Shown: positions 10,022 through 19,385, numbered from the stretch's first letter. The stretch is 64,000 nt of DNA from Limosilactobacillus frumenti DSM 13145 (GCF_001436045.1 NZ_AZER01000016.1:472902-536901); one strand, 5' to 3'. The notes: a model not told the origin generated them from the letters alone. Translations and numbers: made by a program.

Positions 10022-10120
10022 TACTTTCTCTCTCCATTTATACTGCGATTAAATCGATCATCATTTTACCATAGTCGGTTGCAGACCAGTAAAGTTAATG
10101 GCCAAGCTTAACAATAAATT

Positions 10121-10152
10121 AAAGGGACTGAGCAGTGATACCCAGTCCCTTT
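10121..10152 (-). terminator. argS terminator
   Basis: Perfect 10-bp stem AAAGGGACTG / CAGTCCCTTT 21 bases beyond the argS stop; on the minus strand it is followed by a short TTTAATTT tract. Confidence 0.75.
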
Positions 10153-10173
10153 AATAATTAATTTAGTTATGAA

Positions 10174-11874
10174 TTACATTTCGTCTGGAGCCTTAACATC
10201 AAGCAAAGCTAATGCCGACTTTAAAACATCAGAAACAGCTTGGGTTAATGCTAACCGTGCAGGTTGAGCCGCATCATTATCCAAGATCCGGTGATGAGCA
10301 TAGTACTGGTTAAACTTCTTAGCCAGTTCCAGCGCATACTTAGCAACAACTGATGGGTCATAGTTATCAGCAGCACGCTTGATGGCATTACTGTATTGAC
10401 CTAAGAAGGAAATCAGTTCCCAAGCTTCGTCACCAACTTGGCTTAAGTCAACATTAGAGAAGTCCCGAATGCCGCCTTTCCGCAAAATACTCTCGGCACG
10501 CGCACGAGCATATTGAACGTAAGGACCAGTTTCCCCTTCAAACTTAACAACATCTTCCAACTTGAAGTTAACCGCATTCCGCCGGTAGTTCTTCAGGTCA
10601 TGGAAAATAACGGCCCCAATACCGACTTGCTTAGCAACTTCATCAGGGTTCTTCAAGTCAGGGTTCTTTTCAGAAATTTGTTTCCGTGCTAAATCAACCG
10701 AATCATTCAGCACATCTTCAAGAGAAACAACATTTCCCTTCCGGGTGGACATCTTCTTACCATTCAGGTTCATCAAACCAAATGAAATGTGAGTAATTTG
10801 ATTCCACCAGTTGAAGCCCATCTTCTTCAGTGCCATCCGGAGTTGCTTGAAGTAAACTTCTTGTTCAGCACCAACAACGTACAATGACTTAGCGTGACCG
10901 TACATCCGCTTCCGGAAAAGAGCCGTTGCCAAATCACGCGTAATGTAAGTGGTTGTTCCGTTACTCTTGATAATCAGCAATGGTGGCAAATTGTATTCAT
11001 CAAGGTCAACAATTTCAGCCCCACGACTCTTTTCTAGTAAGTGCTTGTCACGGAGTAATTGAATTGGTTCATCCATCTTTTGAGCACTGAAGGCTTCACC
11101 ATTGAAGGAATCAAACTTGACATCCAACATATCGTAAACCCGTTGGAAACGTTGCAATGAAATGGTCCGGAACCAACGCCAGAGACGCCAAGCTTCCTTG
11201 TCACCATGTTCCAGCTTAGCAAACCATTCACGACCAGCATCAGTGTATTCTGGGTGTTCATCAGCTTCAGTATTGATCCGGACATACAACTTCAGCAAGG
11301 TGTTAATTGGGTCATTCTTCAAGCCATCTTGAACTTCTTGGCTATCGCCCCACATCTTGTAAGCAGCCATCATTTTACCGAACTGAGTTCCCCAGTCACC
11401 CAAGTAGTCAACACGAATCAAGTTATAATTAACCTTTTCCAGAATCCGGGCAATGGCTTCACCGATCATCGTCGAACGCAGGTGTCCCATCCCCATTGGT
11501 TTAGCAATGTTAGGTGAAGAATAATCGATTGTAACGTTAGCTTGGTGACCCAAGTCAATTTCACCATAATGCTCAGGATCATTCAGAATTTTTTCCAAAA
11601 TGTTAGCCCCAACTTTAGCCTTATTAAGATAGAAGTTGATATAAGGGCCAGCTACGACAACCTTGTCAAAGCCGCTTTGGTCTATCTTAGCCACGATGTC
11701 TTGGGCGATCATTTGAGGAGCTTTATGCATTGTTTTTGCTAAGAAAAATGCTGGAAAGGCAAAGTCACCATTTTTGGAGTCCTTTGGCCGTTCAATCTTA
11801 TCAGCAATTTCTGCCGCGCCTAGATCTGGTAAAGCAGCAGCTAATGCTGAAACAACTTGTTCTTTTTCACTCAT
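10174..11874 (-). CDS. argS: Arginyl-tRNA synthetase
   Basis: Class I synthetase charging tRNA-Arg, 566 aa (normal). The HIGH-type motif reads [15 protein letters not shown] (near residue 125) and the KMSKS-type loop reads [14 protein letters not shown] (near 375). An N-terminal Add-1 domain and a C-terminal DALR anticodon domain ending in [11 protein letters not shown] are recognisable. A T-box leader with an Arg specifier precedes it, so expression should rise when tRNA-Arg is uncharged. Confidence 0.97.
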   Translation of the reverse strand: MSEKEQVVSALAAALPDLGAAEIADKIERPKDSKNGDFAFPAFFLAKTMHKAPQMIAQDIVAKIDQSGFDKVVVAGPYINFYLNKAKVGANILEKILNDPEHYGEIDLGHQANVTIDYSSPNIAKPMGMGHLRSTMIGEAIARILEKVNYNLIRVDYLGDWGTQFGKMMAAYKMWGDSQEVQDGLKNDPINTLLKLYVRINTEADEHPEYTDAGREWFAKLEHGDKEAWRLWRWFRTISLQRFQRVYDMLDVKFDSFNGEAFSAQKMDEPIQLLRDKHLLEKSRGAEIVDLDEYNLPPLLIIKSNGTTTYITRDLATALFRKRMYGHAKSLYVVGAEQEVYFKQLRMALKKMGFNWWNQITHISFGLMNLNGKKMSTRKGNVVSLEDVLNDSVDLARKQISEKNPDLKNPDEVAKQVGIGAVIFHDLKNYRRNAVNFKLEDVVKFEGETGPYVQYARARAESILRKGGIRDFSNVDLSQVGDEAWELISFLGQYSNAIKRAADNYDPSVVAKYALELAKKFNQYYAHHRILDNDAAQPARLALTQAVSDVLKSALALLDVKAPDEM

Positions 11875-11890
11875 TACAATTCCTCCTATA

Positions 11891-12090
11891 CAAAAACGCC
11901 CCTAATAAGCACTGCTTACTAGAGACGAGAATTTCCCGCGGTACCACTCTAATTGAATAGAATTCCACTCGTTTTTTCATTAAATTTTAATGCCTACGAG
12001 GCACGCTTTCATTGTTCTAACTTCCTACCTCACACCAACGTAGGATCGCTGTAAATTAGTAAACAAGTACTACTCCTCGATTATTGGTTC
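11891..12090 (-). promoter_or_regulatory. T-box riboswitch of argS, specifier CGU (Arg)
   Basis: On the minus strand the leader has a Stem I closed by CGAGG/CCTCG, an AGUA loop-E segment on the 5' side and GAAAGCGUG on the 3' side. The codon in the specifier position is CGU (bases 12005-12003), an Arg codon. The T-box sequence AGAGUGGUACCGCG lies at about 11938-11951. The transcript ends in a terminator stem (CGTCTCTAGTAAGCA / TGCTTATTAGGGGCG) followed by TTTTT. Confidence 0.95.
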
Positions 12091-12096
12091 GTTACT

Positions 12097-12124
12097 ATAT
12101 TATCATATCAAACAGTTTTGTAAA
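12097..12124 (-). promoter_or_regulatory. Promoter of argS T-box leader
   Basis: On the minus strand a -35 TTTACA and a -10 TAATAT are separated by 16 bases, just upstream of the T-box Stem I. Confidence 0.6.
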
Positions 12125-12184
12125 TACAAATGTTAATGATTATGTTACAATTTTCATCAAATAATTAGAAAGGTTGCTGATAAA

Positions 12185-13018
12185 ATGGTTAATCAACAAG
12201 TACAAGCAGTCACAATTGCTGGTCATGATAGTGACGGTAGTGCGGGGATGCCTGCCGACCTACATGCTTTCTTTGCTGATGGTGTCTATGGCCATGGACT
12301 CCTCACGGCGGCTGTTGCCGGTAACTCATATGGCATTGAAGCACAACAGATTATGCCCACGGACTTCATTGCAAAACAATTTGAAGTATTAGCAGCGGAT
12401 TTCAACATTAAGGCAGCCAAGACGGGGATGCTTGCTAACGACGATGTTATTCAGGTCGTCGCTGAGCACTACCCCATGGCTAACTTTGGGCCCCTCGTTG
12501 TCGATCCAGTCATCATTACTAAGCATGGCAACATGCTGCTGGAACAATCGGCATATGAACTTTTCCGCGAAAAAATCATTCCATTAGCAACTGTTATTAC
12601 CCCTAACTTTTATGAAGCACAAAAGCTTGCCGAAATGGAGATTCATAATACTGATGATATGCTGGCCGCGGCAAAGAAGCTTCACATGATGGGTGCCAAG
12701 AATGTGGTTGTTAAGGGTGAACACAATGATCCAACTCAAAATACTGTGACCGACGTGGTCCTCCTCGAAAATGGTGAGCACTTTACATTAACGAAGCCGT
12801 TCGTTGATACAACCCACGTTAACGGCACCGGCGATACCTTCTCCGCAACAATTGCCGGTGAATTAGCGAAGGGGCAAGATATTGCCCAAGCTGTTCGTTA
12901 TGCAAAGGACGCCGTCTATGCAGCCATTGCCAACGAAATTAGTGTTGGTCATAAATTTGGCCCGATTAATCACTGGGCCGCTCAACACGCTCTTCACCAG
13001 GAGGAAAAACATGATTAA
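12185..13018 (+). CDS. thiD: ThiD/PdxK-like hydroxymethylpyrimidine (phosphate) kinase
   Basis: Ribokinase-fold kinase of 277 aa. The N-terminus AVTIAGHDSDGSAGMPADL matches the HMP/pyridoxine kinase substrate loop, and HVNGTGDTFSATIAGELA near residue 215 is the anion-hole/catalytic-Asp motif. It could phosphorylate HMP/HMP-P or pyridoxal; sequence alone does not separate these. An AGAAAGG at 12167-12173 fits the start. The last 8 bases overlap the ldh start, so the two are probably one operon. Confidence 0.85.
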   Translation: MVNQQVQAVTIAGHDSDGSAGMPADLHAFFADGVYGHGLLTAAVAGNSYGIEAQQIMPTDFIAKQFEVLAADFNIKAAKTGMLANDDVIQVVAEHYPMANFGPLVVDPVIITKHGNMLLEQSAYELFREKIIPLATVITPNFYEAQKLAEMEIHNTDDMLAAAKKLHMMGAKNVVVKGEHNDPTQNTVTDVVLLENGEHFTLTKPFVDTTHVNGTGDTFSATIAGELAKGQDIAQAVRYAKDAVYAAIANEISVGHKFGPINHWAAQHALHQEEKHD

Positions 13019-13952
13019 TCAATATTCGCATAAAGTAGTCTTAATTGGTGATGGCGCGGTCGGCTCAGCGTTTGCCTATTCCTTACTCCAAACAACTAAT
13101 GAAGTCGACCAGCTGGTCATTGTAACCAGGAACCGTGAAAAGGCGGCGGGGGACGCACTCGACCTTGCGGATATCACACCCCTCACGAGTCCAGTTGAAG
13201 TCAAAGCCGGGAACTACGAAGACGCTCACGATGCTGACGTCGTTGTCATTACGGCTGGTGTTCCCCGTAAGCCAGGCGAAAGTCGCCTTGACCTAATCCA
13301 CAAGAATGTCGCCATTTTAAAACAGATTGTTACCAAAATCACGGCAACTGGCTTCAAAGGAATCTTTGTAATCTCCAGTAATCCCGTCGACCTCCTGACC
13401 ACTATGACCCAGCACTTCTCTGGATTTCCAAAAGACCGCGTGATCGGGACAGGAACATCACTCGATACATTACGGCTGCGTCTCTTCTTGAGTCAACGCC
13501 TTGGATTGTCCGTTAATGCAGTCGATTCACAGGTACTTGGTGAACATGGTGACTCGTCATTTGTAACCTTCTCAGAGACAATGATTAATGGACGTCCCCT
13601 AGATGCAATCAAGCACTTCACTGCCGAGGAACGAGCGGAAATTGAAGAACAAGTCCATCGGGCAGGTGCCGAGATTATCAAACGGAAGGGCGCTACCTTC
13701 TATGGAGTTGCTAAGTGCTTATCAGCAATCGTTAGTGCCATTATTGAAAATCAAAACCGCGTTCTCCCAATTTCAGCCCCACTCGATGGTCAATACGGTA
13801 TCAATGATCTCTACCTCGGTACTCCTGCCGTGATTAATCGCCAAGGAATTGGTCAGGTTATCGAATATTCGTTATCACACGAAGAACAGCTGAAAATGCA
13901 GGCTTCCGCAGATCAGCTAAAAGCTGTTCTTGAGCAAGTTAAAAATGATTAA
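13011..13952 (+). CDS. ldh: L-lactate dehydrogenase family protein
   Basis: NAD-dependent reduction of pyruvate to L-lactate, 313 aa (normal). Motifs in order: VLIGDGAVGSAFAYSLL (NAD-binding), GVPRKPGESRLDL (mobile-loop Arg), SLDTLRLR (substrate Arg) and LGEHGDSSF (catalytic His). The ATG at 13011 follows an AGGAGG at 12999-13004; a longer open frame upstream is the thiD coding region. Its coupling to thiD suggests a secondary LDH paralogue or a 2-hydroxyacid dehydrogenase of related specificity rather than the main fermentative enzyme. Confidence 0.88.
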   Translation: MINQYSHKVVLIGDGAVGSAFAYSLLQTTNEVDQLVIVTRNREKAAGDALDLADITPLTSPVEVKAGNYEDAHDADVVVITAGVPRKPGESRLDLIHKNVAILKQIVTKITATGFKGIFVISSNPVDLLTTMTQHFSGFPKDRVIGTGTSLDTLRLRLFLSQRLGLSVNAVDSQVLGEHGDSSFVTFSETMINGRPLDAIKHFTAEERAEIEEQVHRAGAEIIKRKGATFYGVAKCLSAIVSAIIENQNRVLPISAPLDGQYGINDLYLGTPAVINRQGIGQVIEYSLSHEEQLKMQASADQLKAVLEQVKND

Positions 13953-13956
13953 TGAA

Positions 13957-13999
13957 AAAGCGTCTATCTGAAGTAATGATACTTCAAATAGACGCTTAT
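13957..13999 (+). terminator. ldh terminator
   Basis: Long stem AAGCGTCTAT-TGAAGTA / TACTTCA-ATAGACGCTT directly after the ldh stop, flanked by an A-run and TTATTTAG. It can also act on the minus strand behind tRNA-Gly. Confidence 0.8.
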
Positions 14000-14005
14000 T
14001 TAGTA

Positions 14006-14076
14006 AGCGGGTAACGAGAATCGAACTCGCGACGCAACCTTGGGAAGGTTGAGTTTTACCACTAAACTATACCCGC
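14006..14076 (-). tRNA. tRNA-Gly (anticodon UCC)
   Basis: Cloverleaf with acceptor GCGGGUA/UACCCGC, anticodon loop CUUCCCA and T-loop GUUCGAUUC. The CCA end is not encoded. Confidence 0.95.
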
Positions 14077-14124
14077 ATAATGAAATATGCAATTAACACA
14101 TTTCATAGTATATCGCGAACTAAC

Positions 14125-14478
14125 CTATTTGTCAGCCTTTTTTGTTGTTTTTTTAGTTGTCTTGCTCTTCTTTGCAGAGGACTTCTTAGTGGTCGTCTTC
14201 TTTGCGGCGGTCTTGCTTGATGACTTGGCATCTTTTTCTTCCTCGTCATCATCATCTTTTTCCGTCCGTGGAACGGCCTTTATCATCTTGGCTTCACTCT
14301 GACGAATCACGGCACGATTGTTTAATTCATTAACACCGCTCTTGTCACTTGGATCGAAATCTTGAATTGAAACCATAATAGAATTGTTGTAGACCTTTTC
14401 AACAATCCCAGTAAAGTCATGATCCATCGGGCCGAACTTCTTGCCTTGAACTAAATCACCAATTTCGAAATCTGCCAC
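14125..14478 (-). CDS. DUF2187 (YkvS-like) protein with histone-H1-like lysine tail
   Basis: 117 aa. Residues 1-70 form a small beta domain (MADFEIGDLVQGKKFGPMDH ... GIVEKVYNNSIMVSI) like DUF2187/KOW-type proteins. A short acidic patch (EKDDDDEEEKD) follows, then about 40 residues of nearly pure Lys/Ser/Thr/Ala (KKTTTKKSSAKKSKTTKK) resembling bacterial histone-H1-like tails. It could bind nucleic acid through the tail; this is an inference. It lies downstream of nothing obvious and may share the region with tRNA-Gly on the same strand. Confidence 0.75.
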   Translation of the reverse strand: MADFEIGDLVQGKKFGPMDHDFTGIVEKVYNNSIMVSIQDFDPSDKSGVNELNNRAVIRQSEAKMIKAVPRTEKDDDDEEEKDAKSSSKTAAKKTTTKKSSAKKSKTTKKTTKKADK

Positions 14479-14611
14479 TGATTCTCACCTCATAAATTCA
14501 GATTAATGGTCACAATACGTAAGACTACACTTTTTCAACGACTTTTTCAAGCCAAATGACCATAGTAGCAATCTGCCGAGAGTGCTAAAATCAAACTGAA
14601 GGAGTGGTAGT

Positions 14612-14947
14612 ATGCTGTCCGACTTAATCATTTTTATTACGGTTCTTGCAGCAGTTTCATCAATCGCCGGCACTAAAGCCAAAATGGAAAAGCATGTCGC
14701 CGATTGGCTGGGCGCTAGTCGCCTCTCATTTTTCATTTTACTTGTGGCGATCATTGTCCGCATTATTGTTGAATTTCCCCACTTAATCATCTGGCAAATT
14801 CTCTGGTTAATCCTGGTTACCATTGTCTTCTGTTTAATGGAAATTGCCTTTCGGGAAAAGCGCGAAACATTTGGCAACCCCCGTCATGCGCGCCTGATGA
14901 CCATCGGATTGATTCTTAATTTCTTGATTGCTTGTCTGCTGGCTTAA
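14612..14947 (+). CDS. Small four-helix membrane protein, unknown function
   Basis: 111 aa with about three to four hydrophobic segments (residues 4-20, 37-55, 60-78, 93-110) and a basic loop (EKRETFGNPRHAR). A GAAGGAGTG sequence sits 6 bases before the ATG. I do not recognise the family. Its last 32 bases overlap the 3' end of folP on the opposite strand. Confidence 0.6.
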   Translation: MLSDLIIFITVLAAVSSIAGTKAKMEKHVADWLGASRLSFFILLVAIIVRIIVEFPHLIIWQILWLILVTIVFCLMEIAFREKRETFGNPRHARLMTIGLILNFLIACLLA

Positions 14948-16079
14948 CCCAGTAGGCCTGATCAATTGTCGCAAGCATCTTGACTAATTGCTTTGTTTCG
15001 ACAACATCGTGAACACGGAATACCCGACCACCATGCTGGTACATTGCTGCTTCAGCCACCAATGTTACCGGCAGGCGGTCTTTTTTATCTAACCCAAATA
15101 GCTGCTTGCCGAAGCCTTTCCGCGAAATTGCCACCAGCAATGGCAGGTTGAATTGCGTAAGTAAATTAATGTTACGCATCATTGTCATATCCTGATGACC
15201 GTCTGCCACTTTAGCATAGCCGATTCCTTGGTCAAGGCAGATCCGACGACGGTCAATGCCAGCACTGATTAATGCACTGACGTTTTCCTGAAAGAAGTGC
15301 ACCATTGCATGTCCTAAATCATTATATTCTTGGTTCCGATTACTATGCATCGTAATCAAGCCGGCCTGACTATCTGCTAGCAACGACCGCTTCTCTGGTG
15401 TTTCAAATCCATTCACATCATTGATGATGTCAACGTGCCTATCCAACGCAAACTTCATGACCGGTAATTTATAGGTATCAACCGCAATTGGCATCTGCGG
15501 ATAATGTTCCTGTAAGAAATCAATTGCTGGACTGATCCGGTCAATTTCTTCTTCGGGACTAATTTCGTTAAATCCACCCGGTTTAGTGGTTTGACCACCG
15601 ACTTCAATCACATCAGCACCTGCGGCCACCAGCTTATCGATTTGCTGATACATCTTGTCAGGAGAATTGAATTGACCACCGTCATAGAAAGAATCTGGCG
15701 TAACGTTCAGAATAGCATATACCAACCCCATTGACGTTAAATTAAATGCGAACCGCCCCGCTTGCCAGATTAGTTGGTGCTCCTTGACAATGGCCGCAAT
15801 TGATGACCCCAGGACTTGGTCTTGGGGCCACTGTTGGCTAATTGCTTGTTGAAGCACTGACAAGGCGTCTTGGGGAAGCAAAAAATTAACCAACGCCTTC
15901 TGAAAATCAAACGCCAGCGGGCAATCAAAGTGGTTCAAGAATGCTTCAACAGCTGGTAATTCTTCTGGATTAGCCACCCACGTCAAAGCAACTTGCCGGT
16001 GAACATTAGTAAAATATTTGATAGTCTCCTGACCAAGACTAGTTCGATTATTCTGCAATGGCATTTCCATAATTTTCAT
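14916..16079 (-). CDS. folP: Dihydropteroate synthase
   Basis: Joins p-aminobenzoate to hydroxymethyl-dihydropterin pyrophosphate in folate synthesis. The TIM-barrel core starts near residue 118 with GLVYAILNVTPDSFYDGG; IEVGGQTTKPG, IAVDTYK, INDVNGF and ISRKGFG follow. At 387 aa it is about 110 residues longer than E. coli FolP because of an N-terminal domain, a length also known in lactobacilli. It is the last gene of the fol operon, and its start overlaps rdgB by 4 bases. Confidence 0.95.
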   Translation of the reverse strand: MKIMEMPLQNNRTSLGQETIKYFTNVHRQVALTWVANPEELPAVEAFLNHFDCPLAFDFQKALVNFLLPQDALSVLQQAISQQWPQDQVLGSSIAAIVKEHQLIWQAGRFAFNLTSMGLVYAILNVTPDSFYDGGQFNSPDKMYQQIDKLVAAGADVIEVGGQTTKPGGFNEISPEEEIDRISPAIDFLQEHYPQMPIAVDTYKLPVMKFALDRHVDIINDVNGFETPEKRSLLADSQAGLITMHSNRNQEYNDLGHAMVHFFQENVSALISAGIDRRRICLDQGIGYAKVADGHQDMTMMRNINLLTQFNLPLLVAISRKGFGKQLFGLDKKDRLPVTLVAEAAMYQHGGRVFRVHDVVETKQLVKMLATIDQAYWVKPADKQSRN

Positions 16080-16669
16080 CGTTGCCGCCCCCTCAGCTTA
16101 GCGAGCAATTGATTGACTGCCTTAGACCGTACTAAGTAGTAGTAACGCTCATTGAACGGCATTTCTGCTAAGGTCTGGTTCTCTCCAGTTGGAATCAAGA
16201 TCCGGTCAAACCCCTTGGTATAAGAACCGCGTTGTTCATGAGCGACGCGACCATGGATCATTGCTCGGCTAGTCGCAATAATTTCATCATTATAAGCACA
16301 GGCTAACCAAGATACCATTGTGAAGCCTCGTTCGTGTCCCTTTAATTTACTTAAGATGGCCTCATCATAGGCTTCCGGGGTGGGATAAGCTGCCAAATCG
16401 CGACCAGTTGTCACTCCCAACCAATCTGGAAAAGCCGCTAATTGTAACCCTGAATCATCAGCAATGACGTATTTGTTAGGAAGCAGGTGACTAATAAAGA
16501 GGGCCTTATTGATGGCATTAGCCCGGTAAGAATCGTTACTCTCCTTTGGATACCGCTGCTTGGGCATCACATCAGTGTATGGCCGACCATGGTTACCAGT
16601 CCAGGTTAAAATGCGCTGTAATTCAGCAATCTTATTAGGGTTATGAGTTGCAATATAGTATTCAGTCAT
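16076..16669 (-). CDS. rdgB: Non-canonical purine NTP pyrophosphatase (RdgB/HAM1)
   Basis: Hydrolyses ITP/XTP/dITP to monophosphates, cleaning the nucleotide pool; 197 aa. Family motifs: ATHNPNKIAELQRIL at the N-terminus, YVIADDSGLQLAAFPDWLGV in the middle and EMPFNERYYYLVRSKAV at the end. Its place between folC and folP is conserved in lactobacilli, where it has been proposed to act on a folate-pathway pyrophosphate intermediate. That role is inference from position. Confidence 0.9.
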   Translation of the reverse strand: MTEYYIATHNPNKIAELQRILTWTGNHGRPYTDVMPKQRYPKESNDSYRANAINKALFISHLLPNKYVIADDSGLQLAAFPDWLGVTTGRDLAAYPTPEAYDEAILSKLKGHERGFTMVSWLACAYNDEIIATSRAMIHGRVAHEQRGSYTKGFDRILIPTGENQTLAEMPFNERYYYLVRSKAVNQLLAKLRGRQR

Positions 16670-17924
16670 AATCTTTTTCCACTTCCTTAATTAAGTAAAA
16701 CGAGCCGGTCATTAAAACCGTGTCTTCTGGAGTCGCTAACTTTTGGGCCAAGACCATAGCATCATGGCCGTTTGCTGCTGGGAGTCCGCCCGGTAACGCT
16801 GATTGAAGAGCGCTGAGGGTTAATGCTCGCTGTGGATTGTCGGGACTGGTCAGAATCAACTGATCGGCGATGGGCTGGTAAAGGTCAACCATCGTTTGCC
16901 AATCCTTATCTGCTAAAAAGCCGATCACCATAATTAAACGGCCGTGTCGTGGCAATTGCTTCATCGTTGCCACAATCTGGCGGGCAGCATCCGGATTATG
17001 AGCACCATCCAAAATGGTTAACGGATGTTGTTGAACCACCTGCATCCGTCCCGCAATCTGGATAGTTGCCATCACGTGACAGAATGACTGCCAGCTCTTT
17101 ATTTGATGATGGGCAATCAGCCAGTTGACAACCAATGCGGCAGTCCGGACATTGTCATCTTGAAAGGTACCCAGCAAGTTAAGCCGACTATTAATTTGCT
17201 GACCAGCAACTGTTAGTTGAACCTGTTGGCCCTGACGAACAATATGAATAGTGTCGGCTCGATGTAAGGATACACGTTGACGGTGACATTGGTCAGCAAT
17301 AACCGTTACTGCAACCGTTTCCTGGTGTGGAGCCAGGAAAATGGCCTTGGTTCCCGGTTTAATGATCCCGGCCTTGGCCTGGGCAATTTGTTTGATTGTA
17401 GATCCTAATATTCTGGTATGGTCTAAAGCAATATGAGTAATCACCGCTAATAAGGGCGCATCAATGACATTAGTCGCATCATCTTGACCACCGAGCCCAC
17501 ATTCGATAACGGCCCACTGCACTCGTTGATCAGCAAAGTACTGAAGCATGATCAAAGTCCACCACTCAAATATCGATAGCATTGGCGCGGTAACTCCGTG
17601 AGGTAACCGCTCTGCAATATATTGATAGGTTTTAACAAAATCTTGCGGACTAATCATTTGGTCATTGACTTTGATTTGTTCACGTTGATCGACCATCGCA
17701 GGACTCGAGAAGTAGCCAACACGCTTTCCGTCACCCTGAAGAGTTTTTTCAATGAGTGAGCCTGTTGAACCTTTCCCATTTGTGCCAGCAATGTGAATAA
17801 TTTGATAATCGTGGTCCGGATGACCAAGTGCAGATAGTACGCGTTTTAATAATGGCACCCGGTCATCGTTCCCACCCAACATTGACTGGTTCATCTCATG
17901 GACTAATTGCTGGTAAGTTAACAC
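16662..17924 (-). CDS. folC: Folylpolyglutamate/dihydrofolate synthase
   Basis: Mur-ligase-family enzyme adding glutamate to (dihydro)folate; 420 aa. The P-loop IHIAGTNGKGSTGSLIEKTL (about residues 43-62) and the folate-binding SIFEWWTLIMLQYF segment are clear, with VIECGLGGQDDATNVI following. The GTG start has a GAGG 8 bases upstream. It overlaps folE by 7 bases and rdgB by 8. Confidence 0.95.
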   Translation of the reverse strand: MLTYQQLVHEMNQSMLGGNDDRVPLLKRVLSALGHPDHDYQIIHIAGTNGKGSTGSLIEKTLQGDGKRVGYFSSPAMVDQREQIKVNDQMISPQDFVKTYQYIAERLPHGVTAPMLSIFEWWTLIMLQYFADQRVQWAVIECGLGGQDDATNVIDAPLLAVITHIALDHTRILGSTIKQIAQAKAGIIKPGTKAIFLAPHQETVAVTVIADQCHRQRVSLHRADTIHIVRQGQQVQLTVAGQQINSRLNLLGTFQDDNVRTAALVVNWLIAHHQIKSWQSFCHVMATIQIAGRMQVVQQHPLTILDGAHNPDAARQIVATMKQLPRHGRLIMVIGFLADKDWQTMVDLYQPIADQLILTSPDNPQRALTLSALQSALPGGLPAANGHDAMVLAQKLATPEDTVLMTGSFYLIKEVEKDYD

Positions 17925-18490
17925 TGTGTTTGCCTCGTTTGTTGCAAAAATTCCTGACGAAGATCCTGGCGGTCATGAAAATCACCAGTAAACTTATCAG
18001 TGTACGTAAATTGACCAGCCTTGCAAATTCCCCGCATTTCCATACACATATGGCGGGCAACAATTGTAACTGCAATCCCTTGGGGGTCTAAAATACGCTG
18101 TAATTCGCCAACCAGTTCAGTCGTAACTCGTTCCTGCATCCCCGGCTTTTTGGTAACAAAGTCCACTAACCGCGGAATCTTACTTAGGCCAATCACCCGA
18201 CCATTACGTGGAACATACGCGACGTTAGCATACCCAAAGAACGGTAGAAAATGGTGTTCACACATGGAGTAAAAGGGGATGTGTTGAATCAATACCATTT
18301 CCGGTTGTTCATCAACGTGAAAGACTTTATAGTTAGTAAATTCTTCTGGTCGATGATTAAGCGAAGAGAAAATTTCCCCATACATTTTAGCAACCCGTGT
18401 TGGCGTTTCACGAAGGCCTTCACGGTCAGGGTCTTCGCCCAAGGCGACAATTAAATCATGAATTGCCCTTTCAACTTTCACTTGGTCCAT
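17918..18490 (-). CDS. folE: GTP cyclohydrolase I
   Basis: First step of pterin synthesis, GTP to dihydroneopterin triphosphate; 190 aa. Zinc and active-site motifs are IPFYSMCEHHFLPFFG and ARHMCMEMRGI. The N-terminus starts MDQVKVERAIHDLI, and the start overlaps folK by 13 bases. The last few residues (RQTRQTQC) are rich in Gln and Thr. Confidence 0.97.
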   Translation of the reverse strand: MDQVKVERAIHDLIVALGEDPDREGLRETPTRVAKMYGEIFSSLNHRPEEFTNYKVFHVDEQPEMVLIQHIPFYSMCEHHFLPFFGYANVAYVPRNGRVIGLSKIPRLVDFVTKKPGMQERVTTELVGELQRILDPQGIAVTIVARHMCMEMRGICKAGQFTYTDKFTGDFHDRQDLRQEFLQQTRQTQC

Positions 18491-18993
18491 CCTAACACCT
18501 CACTTGAATACTTCTTTTTGAGCCAATTATGGTCGGTTGTCGTGTCCAATAGTCGCTGAACTGCTTGGTAGTGAACGTCATCTTTGGACATCGCTTCCAA
18601 AGTGGGAATTAACACAAACCGGCGATTCCCCATTTCTGGATGAGGAACTGTCAGCGTCGGCGTATTAATGTGTTCCTGACCATAATAAATAATATCTAAG
18701 TCAATCGTCCGTGGTCCCCAGTGAATCAGTCTTTTCCGGTGTAAGTGCTGCTCAATATCGTGCAGTAAGTCCAGCAACTGTTGAGCGTCTAAACTCGTCT
18801 GTAAAATGATCGCAATATTATAGAAAGCTTGTTGCTCAACCCCACCGACTGGTTCAGTTTCATATACCGACGATATAGACGTAATCGTCACTGCTTGCTG
18901 GCTGTTAAGCATTCGGACAGCCGTTTGAAGATTGCTTAACCGGTCGCCAATATTGCTACCTAAGCTTAACACCGCTTCAATCATTTTGTTCAT
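18478..18993 (-). CDS. folK: HPPK, 2-amino-4-hydroxy-6-hydroxymethyldihydropteridine pyrophosphokinase
   Basis: Transfers pyrophosphate from ATP to hydroxymethyl-dihydropterin; 171 aa from the ATG at 18993. The motifs LSLGSNIGDR, YETEPVGGVEQQAFYN, WGPRTIDLDIIYY and HPEMGNRRFVLIP are all present. The frame continues 15 codons upstream, but those lie inside folB and lack the family N-terminus. Another ATG at 18984 (MIEAVLSLGSN) is possible. It overlaps folB by 17 bases. Confidence 0.94.
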   Translation of the reverse strand: MNKMIEAVLSLGSNIGDRLSNLQTAVRMLNSQQAVTITSISSVYETEPVGGVEQQAFYNIAIILQTSLDAQQLLDLLHDIEQHLHRKRLIHWGPRTIDLDIIYYGQEHINTPTLTVPHPEMGNRRFVLIPTLEAMSKDDVHYQAVQRLLDTTTDHNWLKKKYSSEVLGWTK

Positions 18994-19357
18994 GGTGGAA
19001 ATCAACCTCGATTTCAGCATTATTGAGGACGCCCTCAATTGGCAAGTTATATTTCCGAATATTTAGATGAACTGCCTGTAATTGGGGATAATCACGCAAA
19101 ATTTGTTTTCCCAAATGGTTAGCCAAACTCTCGATCAGCTTATAGTGGTGCTGACTAACAAATTGACGAATAGTCTCGTAAACGTCTGCATAACTAACTG
19201 TTTCGTGCAGGTCATCGTCCTGAACTTGCTCCTCAATAGGATAGGTCATCAGACAATCAATTTCCAATTTCTGTCCTAGCTGCCGTTCTGCATCAAACAC
19301 ACCATTATAGGTATGAAAGACCATGTTATTTAAACAAATCTTTCCGATAACGATCAC
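18977..19357 (-). CDS. folB: Dihydroneopterin aldolase (start uncertain)
   Basis: Converts dihydroneopterin to hydroxymethyl-dihydropterin; about 122-126 aa. Recognisable: LNNMVFHTYNGVFDAERQLG and the family Lys near YKLIESLAN. The GTG at 19357 is given as start. The ATG at 19390 lies inside the promoter -10 box and cannot be in the mRNA. The Shine-Dalgarno-like AGGGGAG (19357-19363) is too close to the GTG and better placed for an ATC at 19348, which would give an N-terminus GKICLNNM like other FolB proteins. It heads the fol operon. Confidence 0.85.
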   Translation of the reverse strand: MIVIGKICLNNMVFHTYNGVFDAERQLGQKLEIDCLMTYPIEEQVQDDDLHETVSYADVYETIRQFVSQHHYKLIESLANHLGKQILRDYPQLQAVHLNIRKYNLPIEGVLNNAEIEVDFHHEQND

Positions 19358-19385
19358 TCCCCTAACAAGGCTCTTTACTAATTTA

